A DNA stretch of 54,666 bases, from contig JAUWHX010000053.1 in the NCBI GenBank assembly GCA_030605695.1, positions 1-54,666 on the forward strand, read 5' to 3'. The notes below the pieces were generated by a model that saw only the letters and a list, made by a program, of their open reading frames with translations, was not told the DNA's origin and did no database searches. The position numbers and the translations under genes were made by a program. This document shows positions 22,897 to 32,310 of this stretch, piece by piece (position 1 is the stretch's first letter; every line of letters starts with the position of its first letter). The stretch comes from a bacterium (lineage in GTDB: Bacteria; Hydrothermota; UBA3073; JACQXS01).

Positions 22897-24753
22897 TCAT
22901 CTTCGGAGAATAAACCATTCTGCACATAACAGTAGAATAATCAAGAAAATAGAGAACCAATATTGACTTAGATTAAAGTGAGATTTGAATTTTCCCGGTT
23001 TTAATTTTATATCTAAATCCTTTATATTATCTACATATCTACCTCCGGAGACCTGTGATAGAGCACGCAAGAAATTGCGGTCCGATGCAAGTTCCTGAAG
23101 CTCAACCTGCGATGTTACAAGGAATTCTCCTTCTACATAAGTTTTCTCTTGCATACTTGCTTTATATTTATATTTTCCGGGAGGCAAGAAGTCAATAGCA
23201 CCTTCATAATTACCATCTCCAAGTGAGTAAAGAAAAATTGATTTTATATCTGTTTTTTGCTCTGAAATTATCTTAACAGTAATTTTGGAATTTGGGTCTG
23301 GCTTGTAGTCAGGAGTATAAGCTTGAGCCTTAAACACTACCCTCTCCCCTGTTTCATAAATTTGGTCTGTTTCCATAAAAAGAGGAGATAGTTCTTTTCG
23401 TATAGTAATAAGTCTTATGAGTTTATTCCAGAATTTAATCTCTGACTTAAAACTCCATTTCCAGATATCTTCAGCTGCCATTCCTACTACTATTCCATCT
23501 CCATATTGTACTTTTGCAATTAAAGGATTACCTTCTGATGTAGCACATAAAACTCTTGCAGCCCCTTTAATCCCTTTGACTTTATGTATTTCTTCTAATG
23601 GCGGAAGTTCTTTTCTACCGAAAACATCAAAATCTACAACTTTTATAGGATATTTGTTTTCTTTTGTTCCTGAATCAAGGATAAGCGGTGAAATATGCTT
23701 GCAAACTTTGCCAATAAGAATAACTCCTGTACCTTTATCCACAAGTTTCTCTATTGCAGGATATTCAAAGTTATTTAAGATAATCACATCGTATGGAGTA
23801 TGAAAATCCGGCGAATTGGTGATTCCATCACGAGACAACCACTTTCCTTCTTTTATCTTTATCCACCAGTTAAAGTCAATACGATGGTCCTGAGCAACTT
23901 CAAGTCTTGTAAACTTGAAGTTCCAATTTGGTGATTTGCCAAACCATCCTACTTTTATACGCGACTTAAGTGCAAAAATCCCAAACTCTCTCTTGTTGTT
24001 CTCTTCATCTATCTCACCAGGGAGTGCAGAAATGTTAATTTCATAAAAATGTGTCCCAGCACTTCTTGGAGTTACACTTAATTCAATTTCACCTTGCATT
24101 CCGTTTTTAGGAAGTAATGCCCTTTTCTCTTGTAAGATACGACCATTTTCTTTAAGTAATATCTGAATATTTTGTTGCTTATATCCCGTATTTTCAAGAC
24201 TTAACTTAATTGGTATATGGTCTTTGGTATAAACTATTTTGTTATATATGAGGTTTGAGATGCGGATATCCTTTAATATGGAATCGCCTATCCCAATAGT
24301 GTAAATTGGAATCCCTTTCTGTCGGGCTATTTCTATAGGGTCAGGGCCTGTATTATTAATGCCATCGGATAAAAGAAGATAAGCTGAGGGAGTTAGAGCT
24401 TGAAGTAGAGCATTTCCTATATTAGTAAGCTTTCCATTGGCAGTTAAACTATCTTTATTTGCGGGATATGCGTGGGTATCAAATCCATAAATCTTTTTCT
24501 TGAGTTTGATTTCAGGAAGTATTTGGTCTACTTTTTTAAGCCTCTCCCCTACTCCCATTGATTTTGATGTATCAATCAGAACAAGAAGCCAGGGTTTTCC
24601 CTTAAGAGTAAGCTTGAAAAGTGGCTCAAAGATACATCCGAGGATCAGGAAAAATGAACAAATCCTTAAGAGTTTTGTGAGGTTTTTTTCCTTCTTAAGT
24701 AGAAAAGTAAGGGCAACAATCCCTAAAAATACGATAATGAAATAGAAAGACAC
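22897..24753 (-). CDS. Membrane VWA-domain protein (BatA-like / DUF-type) with GATase-like middle
   Basis: 618 residues, GTG start overlapping the tamB stop by one base (TAGTG). Two N-terminal membrane helices (residues 1-20 and about 30-48), then a von Willebrand A domain with the MIDAS-type DTSKS (near residue 62) and LLLSDGINNTGPDP. The middle has a CARDB-like stretch, then a class I amidotransferase-like fold (VIILNNFEYPAI..LVDKGTGVILIGKV). The end carries one membrane helix before the basic end (CAEWFILRR). Such proteins are widespread in Gram-negative candidate phyla; function unknown. Last gene of the spoIID-bamA-tamB unit, which suggests an envelope role. Confidence 0.75.
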   Translation of the reverse strand: MSFYFIIVFLGIVALTFLLKKEKNLTKLLRICSFFLILGCIFEPLFKLTLKGKPWLLVLIDTSKSMGVGERLKKVDQILPEIKLKKKIYGFDTHAYPANKDSLTANGKLTNIGNALLQALTPSAYLLLSDGINNTGPDPIEIARQKGIPIYTIGIGDSILKDIRISNLIYNKIVYTKDHIPIKLSLENTGYKQQNIQILLKENGRILQEKRALLPKNGMQGEIELSVTPRSAGTHFYEINISALPGEIDEENNKREFGIFALKSRIKVGWFGKSPNWNFKFTRLEVAQDHRIDFNWWIKIKEGKWLSRDGITNSPDFHTPYDVIILNNFEYPAIEKLVDKGTGVILIGKVCKHISPLILDSGTKENKYPIKVVDFDVFGRKELPPLEEIHKVKGIKGAARVLCATSEGNPLIAKVQYGDGIVVGMAAEDIWKWSFKSEIKFWNKLIRLITIRKELSPLFMETDQIYETGERVVFKAQAYTPDYKPDPNSKITVKIISEQKTDIKSIFLYSLGDGNYEGAIDFLPPGKYKYKASMQEKTYVEGEFLVTSQVELQELASDRNFLRALSQVSGGRYVDNIKDLDIKLKPGKFKSHFNLSQYWFSIFLIILLLCAEWFILRR

Positions 24754-27700
24754 TAATATCTGATTTTAAATTGGACTCCTGTTCTAATACCTTCGTCAGT
24801 TCTTTCTCCAACAAAAGAGCTATATTTCCAAGGACTATACTCTGCTTTAAAATTATGCTTTGAGGGAGAAAAAAGGTCATTAGTATAACTTACATAGAGG
24901 TCTTTAAGTATATATTTACCTATATTGAATCTTGCAGTTTTTTCTTCTCCAAATAATTCTGCTTCAAGTCTTAAAACATCTACTCCTATTTGTGATTTTA
25001 AATCATCAGGGACAATTTCGTTTAAGATTAAGGAAGAAACAACTTTAAGACCCACTGTTTGTGCATATTGAGATTTTTGAAGTTTTAATAGGTCTCCTGC
25101 TTTCATGTTAAGTGAAAGTAAGCTTATTATATCTTCCATAGGCATAGGAGGAGAAGATGAAAGACTGACCTCAGGGCTCCTCATTGTCCCGGTTACCTGA
25201 AGTTTTATAGTGCTTACAGTGTCTTGTCTTGTTATACTTGTATCTATAGATGTATCTGCTATCGTATAGTTAACTGTAGTTGATGCAGACAAATCTATCT
25301 TTGGATTAATATCGGGTGAGTTTGTGAACTCAAATTCTCCTCTGTCAATTCTAAACTGTCTTTCAAATATACCTTTGAATGAATAAGAAAAATATCCTTC
25401 TTTTATTTTCGTATTACCTGAAATGAAGAAATCTTCTTTTTCTTTTTTCACTTTAACTTTCCCTTCCAATTCTGCATCAACCATTGAGTTTTTTATCCAA
25501 ACTTTGTTCGGAAAATTTACTGTTAAATCATAATCCAAAGGATTTTGTAGATTAACTGAGACTTGTTTTTTGAATGGCATAGACACAATTGCTTCCTTCA
25601 CTTCTATGTTTCCCTTTAATTCAGGATTCTTGATAGACCCTTCTAAAGATAAATTAGTTGATATAGTTACATCCACATCTTCAATAGACCTTATTCTTAA
25701 GTTCTTTGCATAAATATCAAGGTTTAATTTTTCAGGAATTTGAATACTTCCTGCTATCTTAACAAAACCATCAGATGTTTTTCCTTCGAAAGAGTTTATA
25801 TGTATTTTATTTCCTTCAAAATTTAGCTTTCCCACAGGCCTCTTTAAAGTTGTGCCAAGAACTTTGACATTCATACTCTCTCCACTGAAGCACAAGCTTC
25901 CATATAGTTTTGGCTCTTTTATCTTTCCTTTAATCCGCAATTTTCCATCAATGCTTCCTTTTTTTATTTCAGCAAATTTGCGGTAGAGAAAGAAAATATT
26001 CTCACCAAAATTTGAGAAAGTTAGATTTATATCCATTGATTTATTTGATATGGAAAACGGAATTGCAACCGGAAACTTGCCGGATATTTTTGCAGTTCCC
26101 TTTCCTTTAGTAATCTCTCCTCTTTCTACATGAAGATAATGGTCTTTATATAATAAGACAGCAAATATTTTATCTACCGCTACACCTGTATAAGAAAAGT
26201 TATTTATCTCGGAAACCAAAGAAATTATTGGACTTTGAATACTTCCATTAACATTACAGGTGAAATATGCGTTTCCCTCTAAAATATCAGAGAAACTGTG
26301 GAGGTCTAAATTTCTACCTACCATTGCAAGAGCAAGTTTGTTTTTGGAAGCCAAACCTCTTACTTGAACCAGCGAATCATTTACTAATAATTCACAAGCG
26401 TTAATATTAAGTTGGTTTTTCCTGAATTCAATTTTAATATCTTTATTATTTGAGACTCGCATATCAGGAGAAGAGAATGAAAAAGTGCGAATCACAAAAG
26501 CATTTTCATATTCATAACCTTTAACTTCTAAATTTATAGAACCATCCCGAGCTTTAATTTCATAGTTTCCCCGCCCTGAACTTGTGCTAAATATACCTCT
26601 ACAACTCTCAAATTTATTTCCGTACAAATCTAAATTCGCAAGGTTTATCTCTCCTTCTCCTTTCGGAGGAAGCAAGTTCTCAAGATTTAAATTCCCAGAA
26701 AAATAATCACTCTTTATCTTGCCAGATTTAAAATCTTTTATATAAAATGTTCCAAAGACACCTGGGTTTTTAATATTGCCTTGAATTGTAAGCTCAAAAT
26801 TCGATACCCCTGAAACCTGTGAAGAAAACATTCCAACCTCCATATCTTTACCAATAAGTAAAAGATTAACTTCTTCTGGATAAACAGTACCTTGAGCCAA
26901 AATTTTACCCCCTTCATTCTCCATAGACAATGAAACAATCTTAACCTCTGAGGGCTTATACATAATGCGAGCTTTCATAGACTTTAATCTTTTAGTTTTT
27001 ATACTTCCGGAGAGGTCAATTGCAAATTGAAATTCTTCTCCCTTACCCTCAATTTCTATTTTCCCAGCCAGATTAGATGGGACCCTTTTAGAAAAAAAAG
27101 CTAAATCTATTTGCTCACCCATTAATATAGCATGATACGAAATAGGCCTGGAATCTAAATCAATGCAAACATCTCCTGAAAAATTCATTTCTTCTAACTT
27201 CCATTCTTTTATTTTCAGTTTTAAATCCCTATTTAACAAAACGAAATCTGTATTCAAATTACCAATACAATGATTCTTATATTTTCCATTGTTAAATTGT
27301 GCCTTTCCTCTTATTGACAAGCTATCACCACACTTTACTATTTCTGCATCTAAATTTGCTATTCCTTTTAAGTTCTCGTCAATCTCTTGAGCTTGAATAT
27401 TGTCCCCCTCAAGCTTAAAATTAAGAGAGTCAGAATTTAGTACACCGGAAATACTGACTTTTCCTCCAAAGACTCCAACGAATAACTCTTGAACTTCAAT
27501 AAAGTCTTGAGTTAGGGAGAGTATGCCATTAACCTCCTCAACATTTATCAATTTCTCTTTTAATTCTATATTTACTTCTCCTCGCTTAATGTGTAATATT
27601 TGCTCTCCTTCTTCCTTTTCCAATGAACCACGAATGTCCGAAAACTCAACAGCCTTTATTTGCGGGATATTCAAAAGTAAGCCATTACTTAAAACAAAAG

Positions 27701-28049
27701 ACTTTATGCTGAAAGGGGAAACTATAAGAGTATGTGCCGTATCACTCACATCTATTTCAATAATAGGAGCATCTATTTTAATCTTTTTTATTTCCTTTCT
27801 CATAATAGATATTGGAGTGTATCGCACTGAAATCCGCGAAGCATTAAAGACTTTGCCAAATTTTACTCCTCTCAGGTCAAGATGTGTAAATAAATTTCCA
27901 CTTATCTTCTCAACCTTTAAGTCAGGGATTGAATTGATTCTATGTCTTATCCGTTCAAGAATAAATCCATTATAAAAAAGGATAAAGAATATTCCAATCA
28001 AAACAGGCAAAATAAGAATCTTTATCCAAAGTTTCACTTTCTTTTGCAT
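24753..28049 (-). CDS. tamB: TamB/AsmA-type inter-membrane translocation or lipid-transport protein
   Basis: Long periplasm-spanning protein anchored by one N-terminal helix (WIKILILPVLIGIFFILFYNG). 1098 residues of repetitive beta structure (recurrent I.GS.L..P...G.....) end in the DUF490 domain (RGEFEFTNSPDINPKIDLSAST..., GEEKTARFNIGKYILKDLYVSYTNDLFSP). The family is known to act with BamA/TamA-type barrels or to move phospholipid. It lies next to such a barrel gene in the same operon. The ATG shares one base with the stop of the 21-bp-repeat ORF (TAATG), so translation is probably coupled. Confidence 0.93.
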   Translation of the reverse strand: MQKKVKLWIKILILPVLIGIFFILFYNGFILERIRHRINSIPDLKVEKISGNLFTHLDLRGVKFGKVFNASRISVRYTPISIMRKEIKKIKIDAPIIEIDVSDTAHTLIVSPFSIKSFVLSNGLLLNIPQIKAVEFSDIRGSLEKEEGEQILHIKRGEVNIELKEKLINVEEVNGILSLTQDFIEVQELFVGVFGGKVSISGVLNSDSLNFKLEGDNIQAQEIDENLKGIANLDAEIVKCGDSLSIRGKAQFNNGKYKNHCIGNLNTDFVLLNRDLKLKIKEWKLEEMNFSGDVCIDLDSRPISYHAILMGEQIDLAFFSKRVPSNLAGKIEIEGKGEEFQFAIDLSGSIKTKRLKSMKARIMYKPSEVKIVSLSMENEGGKILAQGTVYPEEVNLLLIGKDMEVGMFSSQVSGVSNFELTIQGNIKNPGVFGTFYIKDFKSGKIKSDYFSGNLNLENLLPPKGEGEINLANLDLYGNKFESCRGIFSTSSGRGNYEIKARDGSINLEVKGYEYENAFVIRTFSFSSPDMRVSNNKDIKIEFRKNQLNINACELLVNDSLVQVRGLASKNKLALAMVGRNLDLHSFSDILEGNAYFTCNVNGSIQSPIISLVSEINNFSYTGVAVDKIFAVLLYKDHYLHVERGEITKGKGTAKISGKFPVAIPFSISNKSMDINLTFSNFGENIFFLYRKFAEIKKGSIDGKLRIKGKIKEPKLYGSLCFSGESMNVKVLGTTLKRPVGKLNFEGNKIHINSFEGKTSDGFVKIAGSIQIPEKLNLDIYAKNLRIRSIEDVDVTISTNLSLEGSIKNPELKGNIEVKEAIVSMPFKKQVSVNLQNPLDYDLTVNFPNKVWIKNSMVDAELEGKVKVKKEKEDFFISGNTKIKEGYFSYSFKGIFERQFRIDRGEFEFTNSPDINPKIDLSASTTVNYTIADTSIDTSITRQDTVSTIKLQVTGTMRSPEVSLSSSPPMPMEDIISLLSLNMKAGDLLKLQKSQYAQTVGLKVVSSLILNEIVPDDLKSQIGVDVLRLEAELFGEEKTARFNIGKYILKDLYVSYTNDLFSPSKHNFKAEYSPWKYSSFVGERTDEGIRTGVQFKIRY

Positions 28050-28294
28050 TAGCTGGATTTTCCAGCTGTTTGTCTAACTTTCCCAGCTGTTTGTCTATCT
28101 CTTCCAGCCGATTGTCTATCTCTTCCAGCTGATTGTCTATCTCTCCCAGCTGTTTGTCTATCTTTCCCAGCCGATTGTCTATCTTTCCCAGTCGATTGTC
28201 TATCTCTTCCAGCCGATTGTCTATCTCTTCCAGCTGATTGTCTATCTCTCCCAGCTGATTGTCTATCTTTCACAGCTATCTGTCTATCTCTCAT
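28049..28294 (-). CDS. Low-complexity ORF of 21-bp repeats (DRQSAGR heptads) between bamA-like and tamB genes
   Basis: 81 residues, almost wholly 7-residue repeats (DRQSAGR, DRQTAGK). Translation is inference. The ATG at 28294 lies 22 nt after the bamA-like stop, without a Shine-Dalgarno, and the stop overlaps the tamB ATG. In another minus-strand frame the same DNA would encode a perfect coiled-coil heptad (QLEEIDN/RLGKIDK), but that frame lacks a start and has a stop at 28270-28272. The unit shares GnTGGA...ACAnTCA and phase with the array at 6064-6264 (12 of 21 bases). Confidence 0.5.
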   Translation of the reverse strand: MRDRQIAVKDRQSAGRDRQSAGRDRQSAGRDRQSTGKDRQSAGKDRQTAGRDRQSAGRDRQSAGRDRQTAGKVRQTAGKSS

Positions 28295-28316
28295 ACTGAT
28301 TTGACATTTGGCATTT

Positions 28317-30032
28317 CTAAAACATATACCCGATTCCAAAATACACTCGTCCATTGCCGAGGTCTGTCTCTAAGATTCTGTACCCATAATCAATTCGCAA
28401 AGGACCTATCGGAGTGCAATACCTTAACCCAAATCCTGCACCAAGTTTCATTCCTTTGGTTGTTACATCTTCTTTTTTCTCCCATATATTTCCTGTATCC
28501 ATAAAATAGGCAAGCGAAAACTTCTTCCAAACAGGAATTCGAAACTCAATGTTCATAAGTCCTATCCAGTCTTTCCACTCTTCTGGAATATATATCATAT
28601 CCGGATATCCTCTTATTGTATTTACCCCACCCAACGCAAACTTTCGCTCCAATGGTGCTTCTTTTAATATGCCACCAAACTTGATTCTTGTTGCAATGAC
28701 ATTCCTTAAAAAACGAATATTGAGTGAAAAATTAAATATGAACTTGTTAAATTTGAGATCTCCTCCTAATCCTGCATACTCATAAGAAAAGGACTGTATT
28801 CCTCCTATTCTGGGGTAAAAGATATCATCTCTTGTATCATACGAAATTGAAAAAATTGCCGAGTTCACTACTCCACCTGGTTCTTCAAGTTCTCCTTTGC
28901 TATCAATTCTTTCATAATTATAGATAAAAAATGCTTGAGTATATTTCCCAATATATCGTCCAATTCTGCCCTGTGCTCCTATATGAGTAAGTTGATAGGC
29001 AAGCTTTTCTGCAAAAATACTGTCCTGAATATAGAATTTATAAAAAGGTGCAAATTCCGCCTTAAAATGAGTGTCTAAAAAATAAGGCTCACGGTATGTA
29101 ATATTTACTTCCACTTTCTGTAATTCTTCTATCTTAAATGGATTGAGTTCGTATTTGCCCAACATTCCTAAATTTTGCCCATTATTCCATAAATTTGCAT
29201 GTCCCCATCCAATATCAAACCACGCTCGGTTAGGAGAACCATATCCTCCTCCAAACACTACCCATCTCGGAAGTTTCTCTTTCACTGAAAACACCACGTC
29301 CACCGTATCTTTTTTACTCTTCATTCCATTCAGTTCAAAGCTAACTTCCTCAAAGAGGTCAGTTCCGTAAATACGAGCTTGAGCAGTATGAAGTTTCCTC
29401 GGTGAATAAAAATCTCCCTTTTTAAATTGAATCTCCCTCCTAATTATTCCAATCCTTACACTCTCCAGTCCAGTTATTCTTATACCTCCAAACCTCACGA
29501 ACTGATGTTCTCTGATTTGAAAACAGAGTGTTACTTCGTATGAGAGAGAGTCATCCACTTTATGTTCTACCTCTGCATAAGGATATCCATAATCAGCGTA
29601 AAGATCTGTAATTGCCCACTTTGCAACAAAAATACGTTCTTCGTCCAATGGGTTCTCAGCCTTCAATTTGATAATACGAGCTAACTTTTGGTCACTAAAA
29701 ACCTCATTTCCTTCAATTTGAATCTCTCTTATATATGTCCTTAATCCTTCTTCTATATATATATCACATTTTATCAATCTACGCTCAAAATCAACTATGT
29801 TCTTGTCCAACTTCGTGATTTTTATATCTTTGAATCCATGATTCTTGTAAAAATTTGCGAGTCTCTTCTTGTCCATATTCGCTTGAAACTCATCATATAT
29901 CTCTCTGCGAGTAGTGTGGATTACTTTCTTTAACTTTTTATCTGAAAAAGTGCGATTCCCGTGAAAATCTATATCTTTCACCACAAACTCTTTAACTTCT
30001 TGAGCAATTAAAAATAAAATAAATACATACAT
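28317..30032 (-). CDS. BamA/TamA-family outer-membrane protein (POTRA plus D15 barrel)
   Basis: Outer-membrane assembly or translocation pore. 571 residues: short signal (MYVFILFLIAQ), three POTRA-like domains (VKDIDFHGNRTFSDKKLKKVI, REIQIEGNEVFSDQKLARIIKLK, FVRFGGIRITGLESVRIGIIRREIQ), then a 16-strand-type surface-antigen barrel (KFALGGVNTIRGYPD, the L6 RGYP motif) ending in FGIGYMF with the C-terminal aromatic typical of OMPs. Three POTRAs and the tamB neighbour favour a TamA role, but this could also be the cell's BamA. Starts one base after the spoIID stop. Confidence 0.92.
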   Translation of the reverse strand: MYVFILFLIAQEVKEFVVKDIDFHGNRTFSDKKLKKVIHTTRREIYDEFQANMDKKRLANFYKNHGFKDIKITKLDKNIVDFERRLIKCDIYIEEGLRTYIREIQIEGNEVFSDQKLARIIKLKAENPLDEERIFVAKWAITDLYADYGYPYAEVEHKVDDSLSYEVTLCFQIREHQFVRFGGIRITGLESVRIGIIRREIQFKKGDFYSPRKLHTAQARIYGTDLFEEVSFELNGMKSKKDTVDVVFSVKEKLPRWVVFGGGYGSPNRAWFDIGWGHANLWNNGQNLGMLGKYELNPFKIEELQKVEVNITYREPYFLDTHFKAEFAPFYKFYIQDSIFAEKLAYQLTHIGAQGRIGRYIGKYTQAFFIYNYERIDSKGELEEPGGVVNSAIFSISYDTRDDIFYPRIGGIQSFSYEYAGLGGDLKFNKFIFNFSLNIRFLRNVIATRIKFGGILKEAPLERKFALGGVNTIRGYPDMIYIPEEWKDWIGLMNIEFRIPVWKKFSLAYFMDTGNIWEKKEDVTTKGMKLGAGFGLRYCTPIGPLRIDYGYRILETDLGNGRVYFGIGYMF

Positions 30033-30033
30033 C

Positions 30034-31116
30034 TCAATATATTTTCTCTACCCTTATTCCTTTATAATAATATTTAAGAATACTCTCGTATTTATACCCC
30101 TTGCGAGCCATCCCTATAGCTCCATATTGACATAATCCTATTCCATGACCATATCCTTTGCCATTTATTTTTATCTTATCTCTTTTCATTCTTATATCAA
30201 GAAATCTGCTTTTGAGTCCAAGTTTTGCTCTCAATTCTTCACCTCTTATACTCTGATTTCCCTCAGCACTTGTAATTTTAACCAATTCTATCCTCCCAGA
30301 CCTATCTCTTTTAGAAACTCTTATAGATTTTACTTTGCCAAAAGCTGACAAAGGATACTCACCTTCCCATCTGTAATGTGGAGAAAACTTACAAAACTGA
30401 CAGGTTTTGCTCTCAAGATAAGGTTTCCTTCCATCTTGTGTTTTTCCACCGCAAGTACTTGAATACATTGCATTTATTACTTCACCTTTGTATGTACAGA
30501 CAATTCCACAAGTCTCATTAATTGCTTTATCAGTAGTTTTAATCTCAGCTTCCATTCCGCCATATACTTGGTCCTCTACAGTTGCTTTTAAATCATATCT
30601 ATTACCTTTAACTTTGGATAATGAAAAACTCCTTGCTATTACTGCCTGTGCTTTCAAAGCCTCAAACTCATCTGCTCGTAGTTCACAGGGCACCACACCT
30701 CTTAAATAATCCTCTACATTAACTTTATTTATTATCTGGAACTTGGAATCTGAAGTTTTATATATTACAAGTTCTCCTCTATATTTCTTGCCATTAAACC
30801 CTATTATATCATCAGATGTGGAAATTTCAATCGGGTAAGTTAAGGCAGACACTTCTTTTCCACTAACTTTCACTTTTCCATCTTTAATTTCTAATTTTTT
30901 TCCTTTTGCTTCTGACTTTCCACTTTTCATCTTTAAATCCTTTCCCTTAACTTCAATTCCATAGGTCTCTGCCAGAAAAACCTTTACATTGGGAACCCTT
31001 CCACTTTTTTTACCAGTCATTCTATACACCGGGGCACAACTCAAGACAAACAAGCAAATTATTATACTCCACAACTTCAGGCAAGTTGACATATTTATAT
31101 TATATATTATCGGCAT
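30034..31116 (-). CDS. SpoIID/LytB-domain lipoprotein
   Basis: 360 residues. Signal with lipobox (IIICLFVLSC), so it is probably anchored to the outer or inner membrane. The SpoIID core is complete: NVEDYLRGVVPCELRADEFEALKAQAVIARSFSL, YSSTCGGKTQDGRKPYL and GYGHGIGLCQYGAIGMARKGYKYESILKYYYKG. SpoIID proteins cleave denuded glycan strands of peptidoglycan (lytic transglycosylase). First gene of the operon with the bamA-like and tamB genes. An alternative start MSTCLKLW lies eight codons in. Confidence 0.9.
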   Translation of the reverse strand: MPIIYNINMSTCLKLWSIIICLFVLSCAPVYRMTGKKSGRVPNVKVFLAETYGIEVKGKDLKMKSGKSEAKGKKLEIKDGKVKVSGKEVSALTYPIEISTSDDIIGFNGKKYRGELVIYKTSDSKFQIINKVNVEDYLRGVVPCELRADEFEALKAQAVIARSFSLSKVKGNRYDLKATVEDQVYGGMEAEIKTTDKAINETCGIVCTYKGEVINAMYSSTCGGKTQDGRKPYLESKTCQFCKFSPHYRWEGEYPLSAFGKVKSIRVSKRDRSGRIELVKITSAEGNQSIRGEELRAKLGLKSRFLDIRMKRDKIKINGKGYGHGIGLCQYGAIGMARKGYKYESILKYYYKGIRVEKIY

Positions 31117-31129
31117 ATTTATACAAAAC

Positions 31130-31157
31130 TATATACCCCAAAATCTCCTCTTGTCAA
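31130..31157 (-). promoter_or_regulatory. Promoter of the spoIID-bamA-tamB operon
   Basis: Minus strand: TTGACA (31157-31152), 16-bp spacer, TATATA (31135-31130), 13 nt to the ATG at 31116. No clear Shine-Dalgarno. Confidence 0.7.
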
Positions 31158-31179
31158 GTAAATTCTGCATCCTCGCCCT

Positions 31180-31217
31180 ACGACAAATCGTCGTGCGACT
31201 AATTTGTCGTTTTTTTC
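31180..31217 (+). terminator. Stem-loop with T run, orphan
   Basis: ACGACAAAT (31180-31188) pairs with ATTTGTCGT (31202-31210), followed by seven T. It has intrinsic-terminator form on the plus strand, but no plus-strand gene ends nearby, so its role is unclear. Confidence 0.5.
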
Positions 31218-31395
31218 TCGTCTTGTTTTGTTGGGTTGAGGGGGAGGGAGGGATTTTGATTTTCGGTGATGAAAAGAGCATATTTTGCCGATTTTCGTCG
31301 TATAAATAACTTGGATGAGGATTTATATCTTAAAACAATTTTATGGGTCTCTACGGGCTTGTATTTGATTTTATTCAGAACTTGCGGTTTTGTCC

Positions 31396-31424
31396 TTGAC
31401 AACTTATGCGATTCTAATTATATT
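31396..31424 (+). promoter_or_regulatory. Promoter of tRNA-Leu(CAG)
   Basis: TTGACA (31396-31401), 17-bp spacer, TATATT (31419-31424), 14 nt before the mature tRNA. Confidence 0.8.
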
Positions 31425-31438
31425 ATGAGGACGAATAT

Positions 31439-31522
31439 GCCGGAGTGGTGGAACTGGTAGACACGCAGCGTTCAGGACGCTGTCCCATTATTGGGGTGTG
31501 GGTTCAAATCCCACCTTCGGCA
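31439..31522 (+). tRNA. tRNA-Leu (anticodon CAG)
   Basis: 84-nt class II cloverleaf. Acceptor GCCGGAG (31439-31445) pairs with CTTCGGC (31515-31521, one G-U) and the discriminator is A. The anticodon stem-loop is CAGCG-TTCAGGA-CGCTG, so the anticodon is CAG. Long variable arm TCCCATTATTGGGG; T arm GTGGG-TTCAAAT-CCCAC. CCA is not encoded; T5 follows. Its last 15 bases (CACCTTCGGCAGTTT including flank) recur at 36324-36338. Confidence 0.96.
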
Positions 31523-31922
31523 GTTTTTGTTCCTCTGATTCCAATAATAACAAGGGCTTACGGATATGAGTTCGAATTGAACTATGTAATACAACTTGGT
31601 TTTTTGAGCTGTGGAAACCATTTCATTTTCTATCAATATACCCGCCATCCTCATTTTTGCAAGTTGTTTTTCGGAAAATGCTAAAATCTGTGGTGGAAGA
31701 TAAGGGAAGAGATTATTCTACTGCTTAATCCATTGCTGCCTTTCCTTGTCAAATGTATATCCATTCCTCGTCAATTCTCTTTTTCACTGTTCCATATTTA
31801 TATCCTGCTATTCTTAATCTCCCATTTCTTCTGCCAAGGCAAACTTATTTGTCTTGGAAACTCCGGATAAACGAGAGGATTTCTATCCATGCTTTGCTAC
31901 ATTTGATTTCGTGAAGACAGTT
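31523..31922. other. Gene-free gap with a possible decayed coding relic
   Basis: No intact gene. On the minus strand, about 31710-31840, GRRNGRLRIAGYKYGTVKKRIDEEWIY can be read, and after a one-base shift it continues FDKERQQWIKQ to a stop. This looks like the C-terminal end of a protein; transposase-like tails have this style, but identity is a guess. Confidence 0.25.
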
Positions 31923-32303
31923 TTATTTCTTCTCCGACAGTTTTGCAAGTCTCCGCCTGATCTCTTCCCCTATATCAGTTGCAGGGAAAGGTTTAGTAAT
32001 ATAACCATCGGCTCCTGCCTCAAATGCATCTTCCATATCACCTACCCGTGACAATGCGGTAAGCATAAATATCGGTATATTTTTAGTCTTTAAATCAGTT
32101 TTTAAAATTGCACATGCTTCAATTCCGTTCATTTCCGGCATCAGGATATCAAGCAAGATAACATCTGGCTTTCTTTTCTTTGCTATCTCTACGCCTTCCT
32201 TCCCATCGGGTGCTATTAATACTTCGAACCCAGCTTTCTCTAAATTGAACTGCAAAAGTCTACATATATGAGGTTCATCATCAACGACCAGTATCTTTTG
32301 CAT
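31923..32303 (-). CDS. Single-domain response regulator (CheY-like)
   Basis: Receiver domain only, about 126 residues from ATG 32303: ILVVDDEPHICRLLQFNLEKAGF, phospho-acceptor Asp in VILLDILMPEMNGIEAC, switch residues IFMLTALS and Lys in YITKPFPATDI. No output domain, so it signals by protein contact. A TTG start at 32318, overlapping the previous stop, is an alternative. Last gene of the six-gene signalling operon; ends 7-8 nt after its neighbour with no promoter between. Confidence 0.92.
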   Translation of the reverse strand: MQKILVVDDEPHICRLLQFNLEKAGFEVLIAPDGKEGVEIAKKRKPDVILLDILMPEMNGIEACAILKTDLKTKNIPIFMLTALSRVGDMEDAFEAGADGYITKPFPATDIGEEIRRRLAKLSEKK

Positions 32304-32310
32304 TTTATAA

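Noticed and set aside
28066-28269. Coiled-coil ORF in the second minus-strand frame of the 21-bp array as an N-terminal part of TamB
   Set aside because: That frame is not the tamB frame, has a stop at 28270-28272 and no ATG, GTG or TTG; recorded only as a hidden frame.
31199-31402. Minus-strand 67-residue ORF before tRNA-Leu(CAG)
   Set aside because: No ribosome-binding site, low-complexity basic composition, overlaps the tRNA promoter and the stem-loop; no family resemblance.
31523-31922. Intact transposase or integrase gene next to tRNA-Leu(CAG)
   Set aside because: Only a short frameshifted tail-like relic can be read; not enough to call a gene.
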